Below are positions 55,114 through 64,000 of a DNA stretch of 64,000 nt, piece after piece. Each line of letters begins with the position of its first letter. The stretch's first letter is position 1. This DNA comes from Sphingopyxis sp. MSC1_008 (GTDB lineage: Bacteria; Pseudomonadota; Alphaproteobacteria; Sphingomonadales; Sphingomonadaceae): NCBI RefSeq assembly GCF_023197165.1, contig NZ_JALPRD010000001.1:496001-560000 (forward strand), written 5' to 3'. Under the pieces are notes generated by a model. The model saw only the letters and a list, made by a program, of their open reading frames with translations, did no database searches and was not told the origin of the DNA. Position numbers and translations under genes: made by a program.

Positions 55114-55785
55114 CTATCGTCGGACGTTATATTCGAGCTGTTCCTGCGTCAGCTGAAAGCCGACGAGCAGTTCGAAGCTCGCGCGCTGGACCGCGGCGCG
55201 CACTTCGGGAAGGCTCAGCGGATCGATCGCGGCGTCCTGGTCGCCCGCCTTGCGCTTGCGCGTGATGCGTTCCTGGATGTCGGCGGGTAGCGTCGCCGCG
55301 GCGCGGTCGACATAGGCCGACGCCTGCGCACGGCCGGTGCCGCGCACCTGCCCCTCGGCAAAGGTGACGGCGACATTGCCCAGCCGTTTCGCGACAACAG
55401 CGGTCCCGCCCTGCAGCACGGTCGCGTAATAGGGCAAGGTCACGGTGCGCGCGGGTCCGGCGTCGCGGCGCGTCGCGACCACGTCGAAGCTCGCAAGCTG
55501 ATAGACCTTTTCTGCGGCGTCGTTGCATACCGGCGTCACATTGGTGATCGTCGCGACGACATCGATTGCGCGCGCATCGCGGCTCGCCGCGGGGTCGAAC
55601 AGCGTGATGTCGCCAGTGTGCAGCGGCACCGCGACCGCGGGACATGCGGTGCGGGTGGAGGTGATGCCGACGCCGCCGGCAAGGTCGATTTCATTGTCCT
55701 TCGCGCAGCCCGCCACCGTCGCCATGGCTGCCGTGCCGCACAGCACGGTCAGGAACTTACGGGACGGAAACGGAATGGACATCAT
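55114..55785 (-). CDS. Uncharacterised lipoprotein
   Basis: About 223 residues. A signal peptide ends in a lipobox (MATVAGC, Cys near residue 26), so the mature protein is lipid-anchored. The remaining sequence has a beta-rich middle (VVATITNVTPVC, TVTLPYYATVLQGGTAVVAKR) and an Arg-rich tail; I do not recognise a named family. ATG 55785 or 55782 are both possible starts, and a longer one at 55803 is less likely. It is divergent from ispH with a T-tailed terminator downstream. Confidence 0.82.
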   Translation of the reverse strand: MMSIPFPSRKFLTVLCGTAAMATVAGCAKDNEIDLAGGVGITSTRTACPAVAVPLHTGDITLFDPAASRDARAIDVVATITNVTPVCNDAAEKVYQLASFDVVATRRDAGPARTVTLPYYATVLQGGTAVVAKRLGNVAVTFAEGQVRGTGRAQASAYVDRAAATLPADIQERITRKRKAGDQDAAIDPLSLPEVRAAVQRASFELLVGFQLTQEQLEYNVRR

Positions 55786-55958
55786 GATAAACGGGCTTTC
55801 CAAACAGGCGCTTTGACAGGCGTCGGGACAATTGATCCCGCTTCATGCGCGCCGCTTCTTATCGGTGCGATGAACGCGGCGCAACAAAGAGAACAAGATT
55901 GCGAACGGGACGAAGCGGCTTTACCCCGGATGGCTTGCTGCGCTAGAGCGCGCGCATC

Positions 55959-56939
55959 ATGAACGCTCCCCATCCGATGACGCAAGCTGAAGGCAACGAA
56001 GCGGCAGAACTCAAGGTTTTGATCGCGGCGCCGCGCGGTTTCTGCGCCGGGGTGGACCGCGCGATCCGCATCGTCGAACTGGCGCTGCAAAAAAATGGCG
56101 CGCCGGTCTATGTCCGGCATGAAATCGTCCACAACCGCTATGTCGTCGATTCCTTGAAGGCCAAGGGCGCGATTTTCGTCGAATCGCTCGACCAGGTTCC
56201 CGATGGCGTGCCCGTCGTGTTCAGCGCGCATGGCGTGCCCAAGGCGGTGCCGGCGAAAGCCGAAATGCGCGGGCTCGACTATATCGACGCCACTTGCCCG
56301 CTGGTGTCGAAAGTGCATCGTCAGGCCGAGCGTGCGCACGAAACGGGACGTCATATCGTCTTTGTCGGCCATGCCGGCCATCCCGAGGTCATCGGGACGC
56401 TGGGGCAATTGCCCGAGGGCGCGATGACATTGGTCGAATCGGTCGACGACGTTGCGGCGCTGTCGCCGCCCGATCCCGAGATGCTGTCCTTCCTGACCCA
56501 GACCACGCTGTCGGTCGATGACACGCGCGACATCATCGCGGCGCTGCAGCATCGTTTTCCGGCGATTACGGGTCCGCGCGGCGAGGATATTTGTTACGCG
56601 ACGTCGAACCGACAGGATGCCGTGAAAGCGATCGCCGGGCAATGCGACCGTATGATCGTGATCGGCGCACCCAACAGTTCGAACAGCCTGCGTCTTGTCG
56701 AGGTCGCCGAACGGCTCGGAACCCCGGCGCATCTCGTTCAGCGTGGAACCGACATCGATCCGGCGTGGCTGGAGGATATCGGCACGCTCGGCATCACCGC
56801 GGGCGCGAGTGCTCCGGAAACATTGGTCCGCGAAGTGATCGACGCCGTCGCCGCGGTTCGGCCCATCGTTGAGGATGTCGTCGTTACCGCCGAGGAAAAT
56901 ATGGTCTTCAAGCTGCCGCGCGGGCTCGAAGCAGCCTGA
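55959..56939 (+). CDS. ispH: 4-hydroxy-3-methylbut-2-enyl diphosphate reductase
   Basis: Last enzyme of the MEP isoprenoid pathway, an iron-sulfur protein giving IPP and DMAPP. 326 residues. The cluster ligands are Cys29 in [13 protein letters not shown], Cys113 in [11 protein letters not shown] and Cys212 in [11 protein letters not shown]. The TGATG junction links it directly to thrB (one-base overlap). Confidence 0.97.
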   Translation: MNAPHPMTQAEGNEAAELKVLIAAPRGFCAGVDRAIRIVELALQKNGAPVYVRHEIVHNRYVVDSLKAKGAIFVESLDQVPDGVPVVFSAHGVPKAVPAKAEMRGLDYIDATCPLVSKVHRQAERAHETGRHIVFVGHAGHPEVIGTLGQLPEGAMTLVESVDDVAALSPPDPEMLSFLTQTTLSVDDTRDIIAALQHRFPAITGPRGEDICYATSNRQDAVKAIAGQCDRMIVIGAPNSSNSLRLVEVAERLGTPAHLVQRGTDIDPAWLEDIGTLGITAGASAPETLVREVIDAVAAVRPIVEDVVVTAEENMVFKLPRGLEAA

Positions 56940-57901
56940 TGGCGGTCTATACCCACGTCGAACCCGACGACCTTGCCGCGCTTGTCGCCCGATATGACAT
57001 CGGGACCGTCGTGTCGTGCAAGGGGATCGCCGAGGGCGTCGAGAACAGCAACTTCCTGCTCGAAACGACGGGCGGCCGCTTCATCCTGACGCTTTACGAG
57101 AAGCGGGTGAGTGAGGGCGACCTGCCCTTCTTCGTCGACCTGCTGAACCACCTCGCCAGCCAGAACTGCCCCGTCCCGGCGATGATCCGCGACCGAAGCG
57201 GCGTTGCGATCCAGCAGATTTCGGGCCGCGCGGCGTGCGTCATCCAGTTCCTGCCCGGCATTTCGCTTACCCAGCCGACTCCGGCCCAGTGCGAAGCGGC
57301 GGGCGCCGCGCTCGGCGCGATGCACCGCGCGCTCGAGGACTATACGGGCGCGCGCGCAAACAGCATGGGTCACGATCACTGGCGCGCCGTTGCCGAAGCG
57401 ACCGGCGACCTTGACGTGGTGTTGCCGGGGCTCCAGTCGATCGTCGACGAGGAACTGACGTACCTCGACGCGCATTGGCCGGATGATCTGCCCGCGCACG
57501 TCATCCACGCCGACCTGTTTCCCGACAATGTGCTGATGCTCGGCGACCGGGTCACCGGCCTCATCGACTTCTATTTCGCCGCGAGCGACTTCCGCGCTTA
57601 TGATCTCGTCATCACGCACGCATCCTGGGCCTTTTCCGCCGACGGGAAACATTGCGATCCTGCGCGCGCCGCTGCTCTGATGCGCGGCTATGCGCGTGAA
57701 ATAACCCTGTCGGACGCCGAAATCGTCGCGCTGCCGCTGCTCGCGCGCGGAGCGTCGCTGCGCTTTCTTCTGACGCGCGCGCACGACTGGGTGCATACGC
57801 CCGCCGACGCGCTCGTCACGCGCAAGGATCCATCGCCCTTCCTTGCCCGCTTGCAGCGCTATAGCGCCGCCGACGCCGCCAGCCTGTTCGCCGTCGGATG
57901 A
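56939..57901 (+). CDS. thrB: Homoserine kinase, APH-fold (ThrB2 type)
   Basis: Phosphorylates homoserine on the way to threonine. The 320-residue protein belongs to the aminoglycoside phosphotransferase-like fold, not the GHMP fold of E. coli ThrB. Seen: [15 protein letters not shown] at the N-terminus, the catalytic loop [13 protein letters not shown] (HxDxxxxN) and the metal-binding Asp of [17 protein letters not shown]. It lies between ispH and rnhA with overlapping starts and stops. Confidence 0.95.
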   Translation: MAVYTHVEPDDLAALVARYDIGTVVSCKGIAEGVENSNFLLETTGGRFILTLYEKRVSEGDLPFFVDLLNHLASQNCPVPAMIRDRSGVAIQQISGRAACVIQFLPGISLTQPTPAQCEAAGAALGAMHRALEDYTGARANSMGHDHWRAVAEATGDLDVVLPGLQSIVDEELTYLDAHWPDDLPAHVIHADLFPDNVLMLGDRVTGLIDFYFAASDFRAYDLVITHASWAFSADGKHCDPARAAALMRGYAREITLSDAEIVALPLLARGASLRFLLTRAHDWVHTPADALVTRKDPSPFLARLQRYSAADAASLFAVG

Positions 57902-58371
57902 GCGAAAACACCGGCAAGACCGTCATCGTCGCCACCGACGGCGCGTGCAAGGGCAATCCCGGCCCCGGCGGCTGGGGCGCCGTGCTGCGCTGGGGTGACG
58001 TCGTAAAGAAGCTGTCGGGCGGCGAGCCCGACACGACGAACAACCGCATGGAGTTGATGGCCGCGATCGAAGCGCTCGCCGCGCTCAAGCGCAGTTGCAA
58101 CGTCGAGCTGTCGACCGACAGCGTCTATGTCCGCGACGGCATCACCAAATGGATTTTCGGCTGGCAAAAGAATGGCTGGAAAACCGCGGCGAAAAAGCCG
58201 GTCGCCAACGCCGACTTGTGGCAGCGTCTCGTCAAGGAAAACGCGCGGCACAAGGTCGAATGGATCTGGGTCAAGGGCCACGCGGGCCACGGCGACAATG
58301 AACTGGCCGACACGCTGGCGAGCGACGCGGCCCTCGAAGTCGCGCGGGCGCGCAGGGCACCCGCGCGCTAA
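57898..58371 (+). CDS. rnhA: Ribonuclease HI
   Basis: Degrades RNA in RNA-DNA hybrids. 157 residues with the DEDD set: Asp14 ([11 protein letters not shown]), Glu52 (NRMELMAA), Asp74 (STDSVYV) and Asp138 (ELADTLA), plus the catalytic-loop His128 in [11 protein letters not shown]. It overlaps the thrB stop by 4 nt and ends 3 nt before the convergent DUF1508 gene. Confidence 0.97.
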   Translation: MSENTGKTVIVATDGACKGNPGPGGWGAVLRWGDVVKKLSGGEPDTTNNRMELMAAIEALAALKRSCNVELSTDSVYVRDGITKWIFGWQKNGWKTAAKKPVANADLWQRLVKENARHKVEWIWVKGHAGHGDNELADTLASDAALEVARARRAPAR

Positions 58372-58374
58372 GCT

Positions 58375-58551
58375 TCACTCGGCTTCGCGGACTTCGGCGC
58401 CCGGGCCGTTCTTCAGGATCGAGTCGATCGCATTTTTTGCGGCGGCCTTGCTGCTATAGCCTTCGGTCCAGAAGATGGGTTCGCTATTATATTTGAAATA
58501 GGCGACAAATTCGCCGGCCTTGTTCTTCTTGATCTCGAAATAATGGGCCAT
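58375..58551 (-). CDS. DUF1508/YegP family protein
   Basis: A 58-residue protein beginning MAHYFEIKKNKAGEFVAYFK, with the single YegP-type repeat (FVAYFKYNSEPIFWTEGYSSKA). I use the ATG at 58551, which has GAGG 6 nt upstream; an in-frame ATG four codons earlier is less favourable. Function unknown; members are small soluble proteins. Gap 58552-58640 shows no other gene. Confidence 0.88.
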   Translation of the reverse strand: MAHYFEIKKNKAGEFVAYFKYNSEPIFWTEGYSSKAAAKNAIDSILKNGPGAEVREAE

Positions 58552-58640
58552 GCCATCCTCCACAGGTCGCGCCGCGCCGGGGGTGGCACAGCCAAGCCCA
58601 TGTTAATCCAGTCGTTTCACTGTGCAAGCGGTCAGATCGT

Positions 58641-59771
58641 TCAGGCGAAGCGCGATGGTGTGAAAGGCGTAGGATCGACGCGGCCGATGGCACCGACGGG
58701 CGGTGGGGCGCCAAGCTCGGCCGCAAGCAAGGCGGCGATCGCGGGCGCGGTCTGGATGCCGAAGCCGCCCTGCCCCGCGCACCATATGAACGCGCGCTCA
58801 TGCCGATCGGCGCCGAATACCGGGATGCGATCGGGCGCAAAGCTGCGCAGCCCCGCCCATTTGCGCTCGACCGCGACGACCGGCCAGTCGACCACCGACT
58901 GCATCCGGTCGATCGCGAGCGCGACGTCCAGTTCCTCGGGCGCCGCATCATGGGGTGCGGTCGGCGTCTCGTCGTGCGGCGTCAGCCAGACGCGCCCCTC
59001 GCTCTGACCCTTGAAATAGAACTCGCCGCCGACGTGGATGACGAGCGGGAGGTCGGCGGGAACCGGAACGCCCAGCCGGACCTGCATCACCGTGCGGCGA
59101 TAGGGCTGGATGCCGACCGGCGCGACGCCGCACGCGGCCGCGACCTCGTCCGCCCATGCCCCGGCAGCGTTGACGATCAGCGCGGCGCGGACCCGGTCGC
59201 CGCCCAGTTCGACCTCCCAGCCGTCCCCGACACGGCGTGCGCGCCGCAATGGCGCGCGCGTGACCAGCGTCGCGCCGGCACGTTTTGCCGAGCGAAGATA
59301 GGCCGCATGCAGGCCGCCGACATCGATGTCGCGGCACGCCGCCTCATAGGCGGCCTCGCTCCATTCGGGGCGAAGGCCCGGAACCATGTGGGCAACCGCC
59401 TCCCCCGACATTCTTGCGACATCGACACCTTGCGCGGTGAATTCGGCTGCGAAAGCGTCGACCGCCGCCGCCTCGGACCGCTGGCCCAGCGTCAACGCGC
59501 CGCGCGGCGACAGGAAGCCATGATCGGAGAATTCGGGCGGCGGGCTGTTCAGCATCTCCAGCGATGCGTGGGTCAGCGGCTGCACCCCCACCCCGCCATA
59601 GCTTTCGTGCCAGAAGGCGGCTGACCGGCCCGTCGCGTGATAGCCGGGCGCGTCCTCGGCCTCGGCCAGCAGGACGCGGCGCCAGGGGGCAAGCGCGGCC
59701 GCGAGGCTCGCACCGGCGATCCCCGCGCCGACAATCAGCACATCGGTGGCAGAAGGCGGCGCGTCGGTCAT
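58641..59771 (-). CDS. FAD-dependent oxidoreductase (DAO family)
   Basis: 376 residues from the ATG at 59771 (MTDAPPSATDVLIVGAGIAG). The FAD-binding GAGIAGASLAAAL and the following acidic residue, LIVNAAGAWADEVAAACGV and the C-terminal WCAGQGGFGIQTAPAIAALL are typical of glycine oxidase/D-amino acid oxidase and related dehydrogenases. Substrate unknown; a small amine or amino acid is likely. Cytoplasmic. Confidence 0.9.
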   Translation of the reverse strand: MTDAPPSATDVLIVGAGIAGASLAAALAPWRRVLLAEAEDAPGYHATGRSAAFWHESYGGVGVQPLTHASLEMLNSPPPEFSDHGFLSPRGALTLGQRSEAAAVDAFAAEFTAQGVDVARMSGEAVAHMVPGLRPEWSEAAYEAACRDIDVGGLHAAYLRSAKRAGATLVTRAPLRRARRVGDGWEVELGGDRVRAALIVNAAGAWADEVAAACGVAPVGIQPYRRTVMQVRLGVPVPADLPLVIHVGGEFYFKGQSEGRVWLTPHDETPTAPHDAAPEELDVALAIDRMQSVVDWPVVAVERKWAGLRSFAPDRIPVFGADRHERAFIWCAGQGGFGIQTAPAIAALLAAELGAPPPVGAIGRVDPTPFTPSRFA

Positions 59772-59822
59772 GCCCGCCGCATATCGGCTGGACCGCGGAA
59801 TGCAAGCCGCAGCGTCCGCCGA

Positions 59823-59847
59823 CATGGTTACTCTTTAGTAAGCCATG
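59823..59847. promoter_or_regulatory. Imperfect dyad upstream of the pilus cluster
   Basis: CATGGTTACT (59823-59832) and AGTAAGCCATG (59837-59847) are complementary apart from one bulged G, with a 4-nt centre. It lies between the divergent oxidoreductase and cpaA starts and could be an operator. It overlaps an alternative cpaA ATG at 59845. Confidence 0.45.
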
Positions 59848-59865
59848 TTAAGTATCAGAAGGCCG

Positions 59866-60348
59866 ATGGAAAGCGGCACAATCACGCTCGGCCTGATGGC
59901 CATACTCGGCCTGTTGATGATCGCCGCGGCAGTCAGCGACATCCGGTCGCGCACCATTTCCAACGAGCTCAACGCCGCGATCGCGCTGCTCGCAATCCCC
60001 TTCTGGATTACGAGCGGTTTCGCGCTCTGGCCCGATGTGCCGCTTCAGTTCGGGGCCGCCTTCGCGGTCTTTCTCGTCTTCGCCGGCCTGTTCGCGATCG
60101 GCGCGATGGGCGGCGGCGATGTCAAAATGATCGGTGCGGTGATGCTCTGGATCCCGCTTCCGCTGTTCATGCCGACACTCATGGTGATGGCGATCGGGGG
60201 CGGCATCCTGTCGGCGGCGATGCTTATCCATATGAAATTACGCCCTTCGGACCAGCCGGTCGAGGTTCCCTATGGGGTTGCCATCGCCGCTGCGGGCCTT
60301 TGGGCGCTTCACCAACAATATCTTAACCAGTTTCAGGTTATCCGATGA
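59866..60348 (+). CDS. cpaA: Flp/Tad prepilin peptidase CpaA
   Basis: A type IV prepilin peptidase (A24 aspartyl protease family) of about 160 residues with four or five membrane helices. The two catalytic aspartates are in AVSDIRSRTISN and in the GGGDVKM motif. I prefer the ATG at 59866, preceded by AGAAGG, over one at 59845 that lies in a dyad. It cleaves the leader of Flp prepilins and pseudopilins at the inner membrane. No flp pilin gene precedes it in the window. Confidence 0.92.
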   Translation: MESGTITLGLMAILGLLMIAAAVSDIRSRTISNELNAAIALLAIPFWITSGFALWPDVPLQFGAAFAVFLVFAGLFAIGAMGGGDVKMIGAVMLWIPLPLFMPTLMVMAIGGGILSAAMLIHMKLRPSDQPVEVPYGVAIAAAGLWALHQQYLNQFQVIR

Positions 60349-60402
60349 CCTGAGGGAAAAGCACGACCGTCTCTGGTGGGTGCAGGAGGGCGACAAATCG
60401 TC

Positions 60403-61449
60403 ATGGATACGCGAAAGATTATGCTGATTGTCGGCGCGCTGGTGATTGCCATCGGCGCAGCGTTCGGGGTCAACCAGATGATGCGCGGAGCCGCTACTCC
60501 GCAAGCGCGTGCAGCCGCGGCACCGGACATTACCGGTCCGATGATCCTTGTGGCGACGCGGCAGCTGCCCGTGGGCACGATCGTCGGCCCGGATAGCTTC
60601 CGCTTCCAGCCCTGGCCGAAGGAATTGGTCGAAAAGGCCTATTTCATGAAGGATAAGACCGATGTGAACACGTTGGTCGGCACCGTCGTGCGTTATCCGA
60701 TCACGGCGGGCCAGCCCCTGACCCAGGGCGCGCTGGTCCATCCCGACGATCGCGGCTTCCTCGCTGCGGCGCTTGGCCCGGGCATGCGTGCCGTAACGGT
60801 CAAGGTCAACCAGGAACAGGGTGTCGCCGGTTTCGTCTTTCCGGGCGACCGCGTCGATGTGGTGCTCGCGCAGCGCATCTCGATCGATACGGAAAAATCG
60901 AGCTATCCCGACAAGGAATTGTTCACCGCCGAGACGATCGTTCGCAACGTCCGGATTCTGGCAACCGATCAGCGCTATGATGCCGAGGATGAAACGGGGA
61001 AGACTCCGGTTCGCACCTTCGGCTCGGTAACGCTCGAAGCCACGCCGGAAATCGCCGAAAAGATCGCCGTCGCGCAGGACATGGGCAAATTGTCGCTCGC
61101 ACTGCGTCCGCTGGCCGAAAGCGCCGGCGAACTCGATGCCGCAATCGCATCGGGCGAAATCAATGTCCCGGCAACGGGCGGGGCGAGTGCAGAAAAGAAG
61201 ATGCTGGCCGAAGCGGCCGCGCGTCCGACCGCCACCCGCGCGTCGGCGACCACAGGCGGCGACGTGTCGCGCTTCTGGATCCCGGTGCGCGGCCGCGTAC
61301 AGGCCCCGCAGGCGCCGCAGCCTGCAGCAGCGAATAACGGCGGCTCGACGCCGTCTTATGGGGGACGCTCGGTGTCCGTTCCGACCGGCCCGGTCGTACG
61401 CGTGACCCGCGGCGACAAGATGACCGAAGTTCCGGTTGGGGGTAAGTAA
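60403..61449 (+). CDS. cpaB: Flp pilus assembly protein CpaB
   Basis: 348 residues from the ATG at 60403 (AGGAGGG lies 13 nt upstream, somewhat far). An N-terminal helix (about 6-24, MLIVGALVIAIGAAFGV) exports or anchors it. A SAF-like domain follows (about 48-125, QLPVGTIVGPDSF to YPITAGQPLTQGALV), then a RcpC/CpaB domain. It is a periplasmic partner of the CpaC secretin. The C-terminus is Pro/Gly/Ser-rich. Confidence 0.93.
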   Translation: MDTRKIMLIVGALVIAIGAAFGVNQMMRGAATPQARAAAAPDITGPMILVATRQLPVGTIVGPDSFRFQPWPKELVEKAYFMKDKTDVNTLVGTVVRYPITAGQPLTQGALVHPDDRGFLAAALGPGMRAVTVKVNQEQGVAGFVFPGDRVDVVLAQRISIDTEKSSYPDKELFTAETIVRNVRILATDQRYDAEDETGKTPVRTFGSVTLEATPEIAEKIAVAQDMGKLSLALRPLAESAGELDAAIASGEINVPATGGASAEKKMLAEAAARPTATRASATTGGDVSRFWIPVRGRVQAPQAPQPAAANNGGSTPSYGGRSVSVPTGPVVRVTRGDKMTEVPVGGK

Positions 61450-61450
61450 G

Positions 61451-62995
61451 ATGAACAGCACAGCCAAATTCAAGGCGGCGGCCCTGGCCCGCACCTTGGC
61501 CATCGGCCTGGTGGCAGCCACGCTGGCGGTGGCGCCTTCGGCGCCCGCCATCGCCCAGGCCGTCCAGAATGCCAGCGGCAGTATCGAACTCTCGGTGGGC
61601 CGCGGTCGCCTGGTCAGCCTTCCGGCCTCGATGTCCGACGTCTTTGTCGCCAACGACGAAGTCGCCGACGTCCAGGTGCGTTCGGGCCGCCAGCTCTATA
61701 TCTTTGGCAAGAAGCCGGGCGAAACCAGCATCTATGCCACCGATGCCAGCGGCCGTGTCGTTTTCTCGACCATCGCCCGCGTCGGCAACAATATCGAGAC
61801 GATCGACCAGATGTTGTCGCTCGCTATGCCGGAAGCCAGCATTGCGGCCAACCCGATGAACGGCTTTGTGCTGCTTACGGGAACGGTGAAATCGCCCGAC
61901 GACGCTGCCGAAGCCGAACGGCTGGTGCAGGCCTTTGTCGGCGAGGACACGAAGGTGCTGTCGCGCCTGCGCACGGCCACGCCGCTGCAGGTCAATCTGC
62001 AGGTCCGCATCGCCGAAGTGAATCGGTCGCTGGTCAAGGAAATCAGCGGCAACGTCCTGACCCAAGACACGACAGGCGGTTTCCTGGCCGGCGTCTTCGG
62101 CGGTCGGAATCCCGGCACGATTACCCGGATTCCCGCGCCGACCGCAGTGTTTCCCGGTAGCCCGGTGCCGCGTCCGTATGATCCTGTGACAGGCCAGCCG
62201 ATTAATTCTCCGTTCCTCGGCACCTCATATCAGGTCACTACGCCGGCCGGAACCCGTAGCCTTGCTGGCGCCGGTCGCCTGTTCGGCCTCGACCTGATCG
62301 CCTCGCTCGATATCGGCGAGCGTTCGGGGCTGGTCGCGACGCTGGCACAGCCCAACCTGACCGCGATTTCGGGCGAAACGGCAGACTTCCTCGCTGGCGG
62401 CGAATTCCCGATCCCGATCCCCGGCAATTTCGCCGGCACGACGATCGAGTATCGCAAATATGGCGTCAGCCTGGCCTATACGCCGACGGTGCTGTCCAAC
62501 GGCCGGATCAGCCTGCGCGTTCGCCCCGAAGTGTCGGAACTGTCGACCGAAGGCGCGATCGAAATGCAGGGCTTCCAGATTCCCGCGCTGACGATCCGCC
62601 GCGCCGAAACGACGGTCGAATTGGGCTCGGGCGAAAGCTTCATGATCGCGGGGCTTCTGAACAATCGCTCGATCGGCGCGATCGACAAGATTCCCGGTCT
62701 CGGCGACGTGCCCGTGCTTGGCACGCTGTTCAAATCGGACAGCTTCCGCCGCGGTGAAACCGAACTGGTCATCGTCGTGACCCCCTATCTGGTTCAGCCG
62801 GTGTCGGCGAACGACATCAAGCTGCCTACCGATGCCTATAATGACGCAAACGACCTGCAGCGGTTGTTGCTCAACCAGACGAGCAATGGCGTGACCGGCG
62901 GCGATCGTCCCAAACCGCGGCTCGACACCAGTGTTGGCGACGCCGACCGTCCGCGGGGCAGCGGCGATGCCTCGCCCGGCTTCGGCATCAAGTGA
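61451..62995 (+). CDS. cpaC: Flp pilus outer-membrane secretin CpaC
   Basis: 514 residues from the ATG at 61451, one base after the cpaB stop region. A signal peptide (about 1-38, cut after AIAQA) is followed by a pilus-secretin N domain (IELSVGRGRLVSLP), a BON-like domain (GFVLLTGTVKSPDDAAEA), and the secretin core (VATLAQPNLTAISGETADFL, GGEFPIPIP, then VPVLGTLFKSDSFRRGETEL). Forms the outer-membrane channel for the pilus. Confidence 0.95.
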   Translation: MNSTAKFKAAALARTLAIGLVAATLAVAPSAPAIAQAVQNASGSIELSVGRGRLVSLPASMSDVFVANDEVADVQVRSGRQLYIFGKKPGETSIYATDASGRVVFSTIARVGNNIETIDQMLSLAMPEASIAANPMNGFVLLTGTVKSPDDAAEAERLVQAFVGEDTKVLSRLRTATPLQVNLQVRIAEVNRSLVKEISGNVLTQDTTGGFLAGVFGGRNPGTITRIPAPTAVFPGSPVPRPYDPVTGQPINSPFLGTSYQVTTPAGTRSLAGAGRLFGLDLIASLDIGERSGLVATLAQPNLTAISGETADFLAGGEFPIPIPGNFAGTTIEYRKYGVSLAYTPTVLSNGRISLRVRPEVSELSTEGAIEMQGFQIPALTIRRAETTVELGSGESFMIAGLLNNRSIGAIDKIPGLGDVPVLGTLFKSDSFRRGETELVIVVTPYLVQPVSANDIKLPTDAYNDANDLQRLLLNQTSNGVTGGDRPKPRLDTSVGDADRPRGSGDASPGFGIK

Positions 62996-63020
62996 CGCGC
63001 TGGATTTCAGGAGCAAAGTG

Positions 63021-63662
63021 ATGAAGAAAATCGCAACTTGGACGGTCCTGGCTCTGGCGACGACGCTCGCCGGCTGCACAGGCGCCGCGCATAGCAACCA
63101 CAGCCTGGAATCGGTGCATCAGCCCGTCGTTCGCAACAGCATCTATCAATTCGATGTCGCGGCGACGAATGGCGAACTGCCCCCCAGCGAGCAGGGCCGC
63201 TTGCAAGGTTGGCTCGACGCGATGGGCGTCCGTTACGGCGATCGCGTCGCGATCGAGGACGCGTCGCTTTATGGCGCGAGTTCGGCGCAGGCGACCGTCC
63301 GCTCGATGGTCGAACGCCGCGGCTTGCTGCTCAGCAATGATATTCCGGTGACAACGGGTGCCGTGCCCGAGGGGCATGTGCGCGTCATCGTGACGCGCGC
63401 TTCGGCCTCGGTGCCCGGCTGCCCCAACTGGGACAGCAAGTCGTCGCTCAACCCGACCAACGCGACATCGTCCAACTATGGCTGCGCGACGAACAGCAAC
63501 CTCGCCGCGATGGTCGCCGATCCGAACGACCTGATCAGGGGCGCCAGCAACACGGGCAGCGATCCGGCGGCGGCGACGCGCGCGATCCAGACCTATCGTA
63601 CCAAACCCCAAACCGGTGCAGGCGAATTGACCAAGGCACCTACCAGCGGAGGCGGCAAGTGA
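63021..63662 (+). CDS. cpaD: Flp pilus assembly lipoprotein CpaD
   Basis: 213 residues with a lipoprotein signal (MKKIATWTVLALATTLAGC; LAGC lipobox at about 16-19). Family features are YQFDVAATNGELPPSEQGRL and the Cys-containing VPGCPNWDSKSS with YGCATNSNLAAMVADPNDL. It helps target CpaC. CAGGAG lies 7 nt before the ATG, and the stop overlaps cpaE in a GTGA. Confidence 0.93.
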   Translation: MKKIATWTVLALATTLAGCTGAAHSNHSLESVHQPVVRNSIYQFDVAATNGELPPSEQGRLQGWLDAMGVRYGDRVAIEDASLYGASSAQATVRSMVERRGLLLSNDIPVTTGAVPEGHVRVIVTRASASVPGCPNWDSKSSLNPTNATSSNYGCATNSNLAAMVADPNDLIRGASNTGSDPAAATRAIQTYRTKPQTGAGELTKAPTSGGGK

Positions 63663-64000
63663 ACGCTCCTTTCAAATCAGCAGGTGTGCGTGATCCTTTC
63701 AATGCCTTCGTCTGCGACGACGATACGCTGGAGCTGATCCGCGCCGCGGCCAACGACATGGGCTGGCCGATCGAAAAATGTAACAAGGGCGGCCTGCGCA
63801 ACGCTGTGCAGTCGCTTTCGGTCTCCGCCAGTCCGAACATCCTGTTCGTCGACATGTCGGAATCGGGCGATCCGATCAACGACATCAACGCGCTCGCCGA
63901 AGTCTGCGAGCCCGGCACGGTCGTGATCGCCGCGGGCCAGGTGAACGATGTTCGCCTGTACCGCGACCTTCTGTCCAGCGGCATCCAGGATTATCTGCTG
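63659..64000 (+). CDS. cpaE: Flp pilus assembly protein CpaE, N-terminal part
   Basis: Only 114 codons are in view, from the GTG at 63659 that overlaps the cpaD stop by 4 nt; the frame is open at the right edge. The part seen (DPFNAFVCDDDTLELIRAAA, ILFVDMSESGDP, LYRDLLSSGIQDYLL) is the degenerate receiver-like domain of CpaE/TadZ. The ParA/MinD-type ATPase domain expected next lies beyond the window. CpaE positions the pilus machinery at the cell pole. Confidence 0.9.
   Translation, partial: MNAPFKSAGVRDPFNAFVCDDDTLELIRAAANDMGWPIEKCNKGGLRNAVQSLSVSASPNILFVDMSESGDPINDINALAEVCEPGTVVIAAGQVNDVRLYRDLLSSGIQDYLL

Noticed and set aside
1..64000. Genomic island, prophage, CRISPR, toxin-antitoxin or defence system
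   Set aside because: I looked for tRNA-flanked boundaries, integrases, regular direct repeats, composition shifts and small overlapping gene pairs. None was found; composition is even and almost all genes are housekeeping.

Overview
The window is ordinary chromosome from a GC-rich alphaproteobacterium, most likely a Sphingomonadales member (Sphingopyxis-like; inferred from gene content and order, not from a database search). Support comes from a GTTC-N7-GTTC SOS box at lexA, a GGAAC-N17-CGTT (EcfG-type) promoter, the order argS-SPOR-nagZ-scpA-scpB-tatABC, the run trpGDC-moaC-moeA-lexA, an APH-fold homoserine kinase, and GTCGCCCCCGCGAAGGC-type intergenic repeats. I see no tRNA, rRNA, CRISPR array, insertion sequence, prophage or plasmid gene.

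Layout. 1-9.7 kb (minus): dnaE (cut by the left edge), glutathione peroxidase, lolD, lolC, a repeat-bearing gap, a Crp/Fnr regulator, pyrG, secG, tpiA. 9.9-19.4 kb (plus): ppiD-like chaperone, trpE, a secreted MetX-like hydrolase, then trpG-trpD-trpC-moaC-moeA in overlapping series, then lexA with its own SOS box. 19.4-21.5 kb (minus): comEC broken by two single-base frameshifts. 21.6-24.4 kb (plus): gltX, gltA. 24.4-28.0 kb (minus): a three-gene group of poorly characterised proteins (membrane protein with a degenerate nucleotidyltransferase-like front, a helical protein of unknown function, and a histidine-kinase-like protein lacking the phospho-acceptor His). 28.2-33.5 kb (plus): gyrA, DUF952 protein, secreted amidohydrolase.

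33.5-46.5 kb is a mosaic of short units: MaoC hydratase, periplasmic peroxiredoxin, glycine-zipper protein, TauD-type dioxygenase, host-attachment-family protein, lysoplasmalogenase, trmFO, EF-hand protein, oxyR, pgsA-moaD-moaE, an LplT-like transporter, RNase T2, nadC, nitronate monooxygenase and cyclophilin. 46.7-55.8 kb: mgtE, a very small entericidin lipoprotein gene, the large argS-to-tatC minus-strand operon and a lipoprotein. 56-58.4 kb: ispH-thrB-rnhA. 58.4-59.8 kb: a DUF1508 protein and an FAD oxidoreductase. 59.9-64 kb: the start of a Flp/Tad pilus cluster, cpaA-cpaB-cpaC-cpaD-cpaE, with cpaE cut by the right edge.

How the genes work together: the window combines replication, SOS and topology functions (dnaE, lexA, gyrA), envelope export (LolCD, SecG, TatABC, PpiD), tryptophan and molybdopterin synthesis, chromosome condensation (ScpAB), peroxide defence (OxyR, Gpx, Prx) and surface pili. 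The least explained part is the 24.4-28.0 kb group, in which two of the three proteins look like pseudo-enzymes. It is my best candidate for something undescribed, but the sequence alone does not show that it forms a system.
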